Below, piece by piece: positions 7,214 to 10,076 of a stretch of DNA of 10,076 nucleotides. How positions within the stretch are numbered: position 1 is the stretch's first letter; every line of letters begins with the position of its first letter. The notes under the pieces were generated by a model that made no database searches, was not told the origin of the DNA, and was given only the letters and a program-made list of their open reading frames with translations. Source of the stretch: Phoronis ovalis. Lineage: Eukaryota > Phoronida > Phoronidae. The stretch spans positions 1 through 10,076 of the forward strand of contig JAOXYB010068312.1 of the NCBI GenBank assembly GCA_028565635.1, written 5' to 3'. The position numbers and the translations under genes were made by a program.

Positions 7214-8886
7214 GTAAGAAGTAAATTGAAAAAATTGATTTAGTTTGGAATACATTTTCTTAACAATTTACGACATTTGTCGAAAGCGTTCATAAACGGT
7301 GCATTTCGAAGAAAAAATAGTTCATTTTACATTGGAGCCAATCGTGATCAAATATCAAAACTTTACTTGGAAAGGCTCCTGTACATGCGCCTAGTGGTAT
7401 GTTAAATTTTGCAGAAAGATTTGTGCTCCTCATAGCTATTCTATGTACTGGTTAGACAAATGACAAGTAGGAATACGTTTCAAAGACCCCGGACAATAGA
7501 GAACATTTTAATTACTCTTGTAATAAAAACTACATGTTTTCTTGAGCACAAGTTTCATTCGTTTACTAGATACATTACACAGATAAAACTTTACATCATT
7601 CAGTGCTATTCAACAGTCATCAAGGAATTCAATCATCTCTGTTCTGTTCATTTAACTGGTCTTAAGCCATCGTTGTTGAAACGAGATGGAGGTGATGCTG
7701 AGACGCGGTGTACAGTGAAACAAGTAAGTCAATTTTTTAGCCTTCTAAGTTATTTCTTTTAATAATGTTTGAAATGCAAGTTAAATTAAGAACATATTAA
7801 CATTTTCTGGTGAAACATCTACAGCAACATCAGAAGCGTACTATTGAAAAATTGATTTGACAGTGAATGTTCGCCACCAGTCTGAATAAATGCATGCATC
7901 TGTTAGTGTTCCGTATCTTCTCAACTAGCGAGTAAGTACGGAACACTAACGGATGCATTTATTCAGACTGGGTCGCTACCACGTTACCATTTAGTACAAT
8001 AAAGCAATATACAATTTGCAAATCGTAGAAAAACTGAGAAACCGATGTGGAATATTAATTTTTGATATGCTGTTGATATCACTAAACCATTTAATACAGT
8101 TATTAATATTGCACATCTATTAGTGCTACTGAATTTCTAAACCAGAATCAATTTGCAAAATCATATCTAAGTAGGAAATCCTTAGACGTCCCTGAAAACT
8201 GGAAATTGTCTTTATTTATTTATTACAGCATCTTGAACAAGGCAATTATATCCGTGATGACATTACTGAATGCGGTAACGGTACAAATGGTGAGTGAGGA
8301 ATAATATAAGTTATCTTCCGCTATATCTAAAATACATAAAAACGTAGCTTATATTTCACTAGTCTATATTCCTGTACGAAATGAAGTACAATGGACAGTA
8401 CATTACGTACGTAGAGCAATATTCTTGATACATTTGATGTTAAAACCGTTTATCTGACCATTGTCCTTAATTTTCACCGCTAGTCAAGCATCGATGGTAT
8501 TTTTAAGAAACTATACGTATAACTGTCATTTTTCTACAAAAAAAATATTTCCGTTAGATCAAATCCTGGTGTAGATCTAGTAACAGCCTTTACATTGTTT
8601 TGTAGAGGAAGACCTACACAAGTCCTCTACGTACAGATATCACAACATATCCATTTGCCGACCTACATTATCAACAAATGTCGCAATACACTCTAGAGAC
8701 ATGCCTGAAATCGACGAAATCACTACCTTGTCATACGAGCCGAAACCGGAACTGAAACGACTATCAGAAATCCTCGCAGAAAAGGAATATAAAACAAGGA
8801 AACCTTGTTGGCTCAACCGAAAGTTTAAAAACATCAAACGTTGGTTTCTTCTGCGTTTTAGTAAACATCCGATCATCGTTGTATAA
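7127..8886 (+). CDS. Unrecognised four-exon gene, 3' part
   Basis: Exons 7127-7213, 7583-7723, 8229-8289 and 8606-8886 have GT/AG borders and phases 0/0, 0/0, 0/1 and 1/stop, giving one continuous frame of about 189 residues ending at TAA 8884-8886. The protein begins mid-frame with VVVEVHVNPNISGDYF, so 5' exons are missing. It contains sequons NIS, NVS, NGT and another NIS, and six cysteines spread over exons 2-4, which suggests an extracellular or lumenal region. The last part is charged (Glu/Lys/Pro-rich), then strongly basic, and ends hydrophobic (RWFLLRFSKHPIIVV). No complete membrane helix is visible. I do not recognise the family and infer no function. AATAAA at 9172-9177 suits its 3' end. 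The last exon is less AT-rich than the first gene's exons. Confidence 0.68.
7583..7723 (+). CDS. Exon of unrecognised gene
   Basis: The exon has 47 codons and is phase 0 at both ends. The acceptor is ATTACACAG and the donor is CAA|GTAAGT. It encodes IKLYIIQCYSTVIKEFNHLC, then SVHLTGLKPSLLKRDGG and DAETRCTVKQ. The frame is open further left to about 7460, so an earlier acceptor is possible, but the CAG at 7580-7582 keeps phase 0 with the previous exon. Confidence 0.68.
7724..8228 (+). other. Intron of unrecognised gene
   Basis: A 505-bp phase-0 intron. It carries the long hairpin at 7877-7971 and otherwise shows nothing I can identify. Confidence 0.65.
7877..7971. repeat. Long near-perfect inverted repeat (hairpin/foldback)
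   Basis: The left arm, 7877-7915, begins CCAGTCTGAATAAATGCAT and ends GTTAGTGTTCCGTA. The right arm, 7937-7971, is its reverse complement except for a 4-base insertion (GCAT) in the left arm and one T/C difference, which becomes a G-U pair in plus-strand RNA. The stem continues inward: CTTCTC at 7917-7922 pairs with GAGTAAG at 7930-7936 around one bulge, leaving a 7-base loop AACTAGC. This gives a stem of about 40 pairs, of pre-miRNA size, but the near-perfect arms also fit a foldback element. Confidence 0.9.
8229..8289 (+). CDS. Exon of unrecognised gene
   Basis: The acceptor is CTTTATTTATTTATTACAG and the donor is ATG|GTGAGT. The 61 bases encode HLEQGNYIRDDITECGNGTN plus one base, which pairs with two bases of the next exon to make Glu. 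NGT is a sequon. Confidence 0.7.
8290..8605 (+). other. Intron of unrecognised gene
   Basis: A 316-bp phase-1 intron with donor GTGAGT and acceptor TTTTGTAG. Nothing else is seen in it. Confidence 0.65.
8606..8886 (+). CDS. Terminal exon of unrecognised gene
   Basis: The acceptor is CATTGTTTTGTAG, ending at 8605. The exon runs 281 bases to TAA. It encodes EDLHKSS, sequon NIS, MPEIDEITTLSYEPKPELKR, a charged helix-like SEILAEKEYK and the basic stretch KPCWLNRKFKNIKRW, ending FSKHPIIVV. A GT at 8881 (GTT|GTATAAG) could be a donor that removes the stop. In that case this would be an internal exon leading to a membrane segment. The opposite strand is also open (8640-8945), but its Ser-rich product reads as an antisense shadow. 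Confidence 0.7.
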
Positions 8887-9171
8887 GCAGATAGCAAAGG
8901 ATCATATAACACAACCCCTTGTGCGCTGCTGTATGAACTATCCAAAAAGCATTGTCGGCACTGAACCGCGTACAGGTTTGTGCGAATTGGGAAACCGATG
9001 CAACAACTGTAACGCTTCCAACGTGTGGTTGTAGATGATCAAGGTTCACACTGATAACAAATAGAACTCGAAGAATTAAGCTGCACTTCTAATGTTTCCC
9101 AGTAATTCTATCACACCTGTACGTTCTGTAAATATTCTATAAATTAGTGAGATAGAACTTGTAGCAGCCTA

Positions 9172-9177
9172 AATAAA
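9172..9177 (+). terminator. Candidate polyadenylation signal for the unrecognised gene
   Basis: AATAAA lies about 285 bases past the stop at 8884-8886. A second AATAAA is at 9324-9329. Confidence 0.4.
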
Positions 9178-9724
9178 TTCTAAATAGAGTAATAACAAAA
9201 ATATTTAATTTCGTCTCTGAAAATCAGGAAAAATATTTTGTGCAAAGTAAAAAAATGACAGCTTCATTTCTCATTGATTTGCCTGTTGAAGGGAAATTGG
9301 TCGGTTCACATTAAAGTAAATGGAATAAATAAACTTAAAAAAAGATTAAATTAAAAAATATCGAAACTAAGTATCTCTCCAAACAGTTCCCGAAACAGCT
9401 ATATCATGTAACGAGCGAATGAGAACCGGGATGAGAACATCAACTGTCGTATTTAAACATCACAGTTGTTCACACGCACCATCAGTTGCGCATGTACGTC
9501 ATTTTCACGTCATAACATGCACATTTTATTATAACGTCCTTATTTTAAAATTATCAACGTTACTGACTAAAAACAGTGCTTACTGCTTGAATGTGGTTGA
9601 AGTTTATTAAGGATTATTTTTGTTTTTCAACCCGAATCATTAGGTTTAAATCACAATGCCACGTTTTAGACGAATAGCGCATCAGCGTAATTTTATTTAC
9701 AAAATAACAACACATTACTCTTAC
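9178..9724. other. Non-coding interval
   Basis: No supported gene. If the minus-strand exon at 9725-9885 is real, this is its first intron. The 63-codon open frame at 9419-9610 shows no splice context or recognisable protein. Two CGTCA elements at about 9497 and 9508 lie 11 bases apart next to TGCGCATG, a CRE/NRF1-like cluster. Confidence 0.4.
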
Positions 9725-9885
9725 TGCATAAATCCAATAAGGGAAAATAAGTGAGGAACAGCCGTTGGACAATCTACAGTTTTTTCAACATTTGTGGTGA
9801 CAACGGTGAATATTATAAAAAAAGTATTTGAAATAACTAGAATAACTGTCCAACAGGGAACAATGTACCACATCCGAGAACACAT
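9725..9885 (-). CDS. Probable first coding exon of a membrane protein (Frag1/DRAM/Sfk1-like?)
   Basis: On the minus strand an ATG at 9885-9883 opens 53 codons plus two bases, ending at a strong donor, ATGCA|GTAAGA (phase 2). The product starts MCSRMWYIVPCWTVILVISN and continues TFFIIFTVVTT: one hydrophobic helix of about 23 residues at positions 7-30. A short polar loop with DCPTAVPHLFSLIG follows. In Frag1/DRAM/Sfk1 proteins such as PGAP2, TM1 is likewise followed by a loop with Cys, P-x-x-P-like and IG motifs; the resemblance is from memory and weak. The frame stays open upstream to about 9976 without another ATG or AG acceptor, which supports a first exon. The remaining exons would lie at lower coordinates and I could not find them. 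Confidence 0.42.
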
Positions 9886-10076
9886 TTCTTGAACATAAAA
9901 ATGACGTTCCACAGCAACGGCAGGCCCGTCAGATGGGGAAGATTGCGTTGGGTGCGAAATGGAAAAAAGAAAAAATTATAAACTTTAAAGTTTTTGCACT
10001 ATTTCCAGCCAGCCTTTGCTTAGACATTACGGTTGAACCATTTGTGACCTCATGCCATACAACGCAATTACATATA
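9886..10076. other. Possible 5' region of the minus-strand exon
   Basis: If the exon at 9725-9885 starts a gene, this stretch holds its 5' untranslated region and proximal promoter. On the minus strand it contains TGAGGTCACA, a nuclear-receptor-type half-site, but I see no clear TATA box. No plus-strand gene is supported. Confidence 0.25.

Noticed and set aside
8640-8945. 101-codon minus-strand open frame
   Set aside because: It lies antisense to the terminal exon of the plus-strand gene, whose splice phases agree with three other exons. The minus product is Ser-rich, as expected of a shadow frame.
9419-9610. 63-codon plus-strand frame
   Set aside because: His/Thr/Val-rich with no domain, no splice context and no neighbouring compatible exon.

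Overview
The window looks like AT-rich nuclear DNA from an animal, most likely an invertebrate. Long open frames are absent. Coding sense appears only as short segments bounded by GT/AG splice signals whose phases agree, and the introns are mostly 0.2-1.3 kb. A TA-flanked inverted-repeat element in one intron carries GAGTTATGCTCC in its ends. This is reminiscent of motifs I associate with mollusc repeats, but I cannot fix the phylum from this window. There are no signs of bacterial organisation.

Region 1-5500 (+ strand) holds the 3' part of a leucine-rich-repeat gene that I read as an LRRC63 homologue. Six well-supported coding exons (1656-1735, 1935-2018, 2252-2403, 2960-3043, 4052-4294, 4645-4834) join in one continuous frame to a stop at 4832-4834. 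They encode about five 23-residue LRRs followed by a cysteine-rich C-terminal module. Two further upstream exons (309-407, and less surely 141-191) fit the same frame. The intron 3044-4051 contains a 757-bp non-autonomous Tc1/mariner-like element with perfect 24-bp terminal inverted repeats. The first large intron (408-1655) contains a CTCF-like motif and a possible minus-strand exon.

Region 4835-7126 is AT-rich, with polyadenylation-type signals for the first gene and no gene I can support.

Region 7127-9180 (+ strand) holds a second gene. Four exons (7127-7213, 7583-7723, 8229-8289, 8606-8886) have matching phases and give about 119 residues upstream of the last exon's unique region and about 212 in total. 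The product has several N-glycosylation sequons and cysteines. I do not recognise it. Its third intron-spanning neighbour region (intron 7724-8228) contains a striking long hairpin at 7877-7971.

Region 9181-10076 contains, on the minus strand, a likely first coding exon (9725-9885) of a membrane protein. Its single hydrophobic helix plus C/P/G spacing recalls the Frag1/DRAM/Sfk1 (PGAP2-like) family, but this is tentative. The three genes show no evident functional link.
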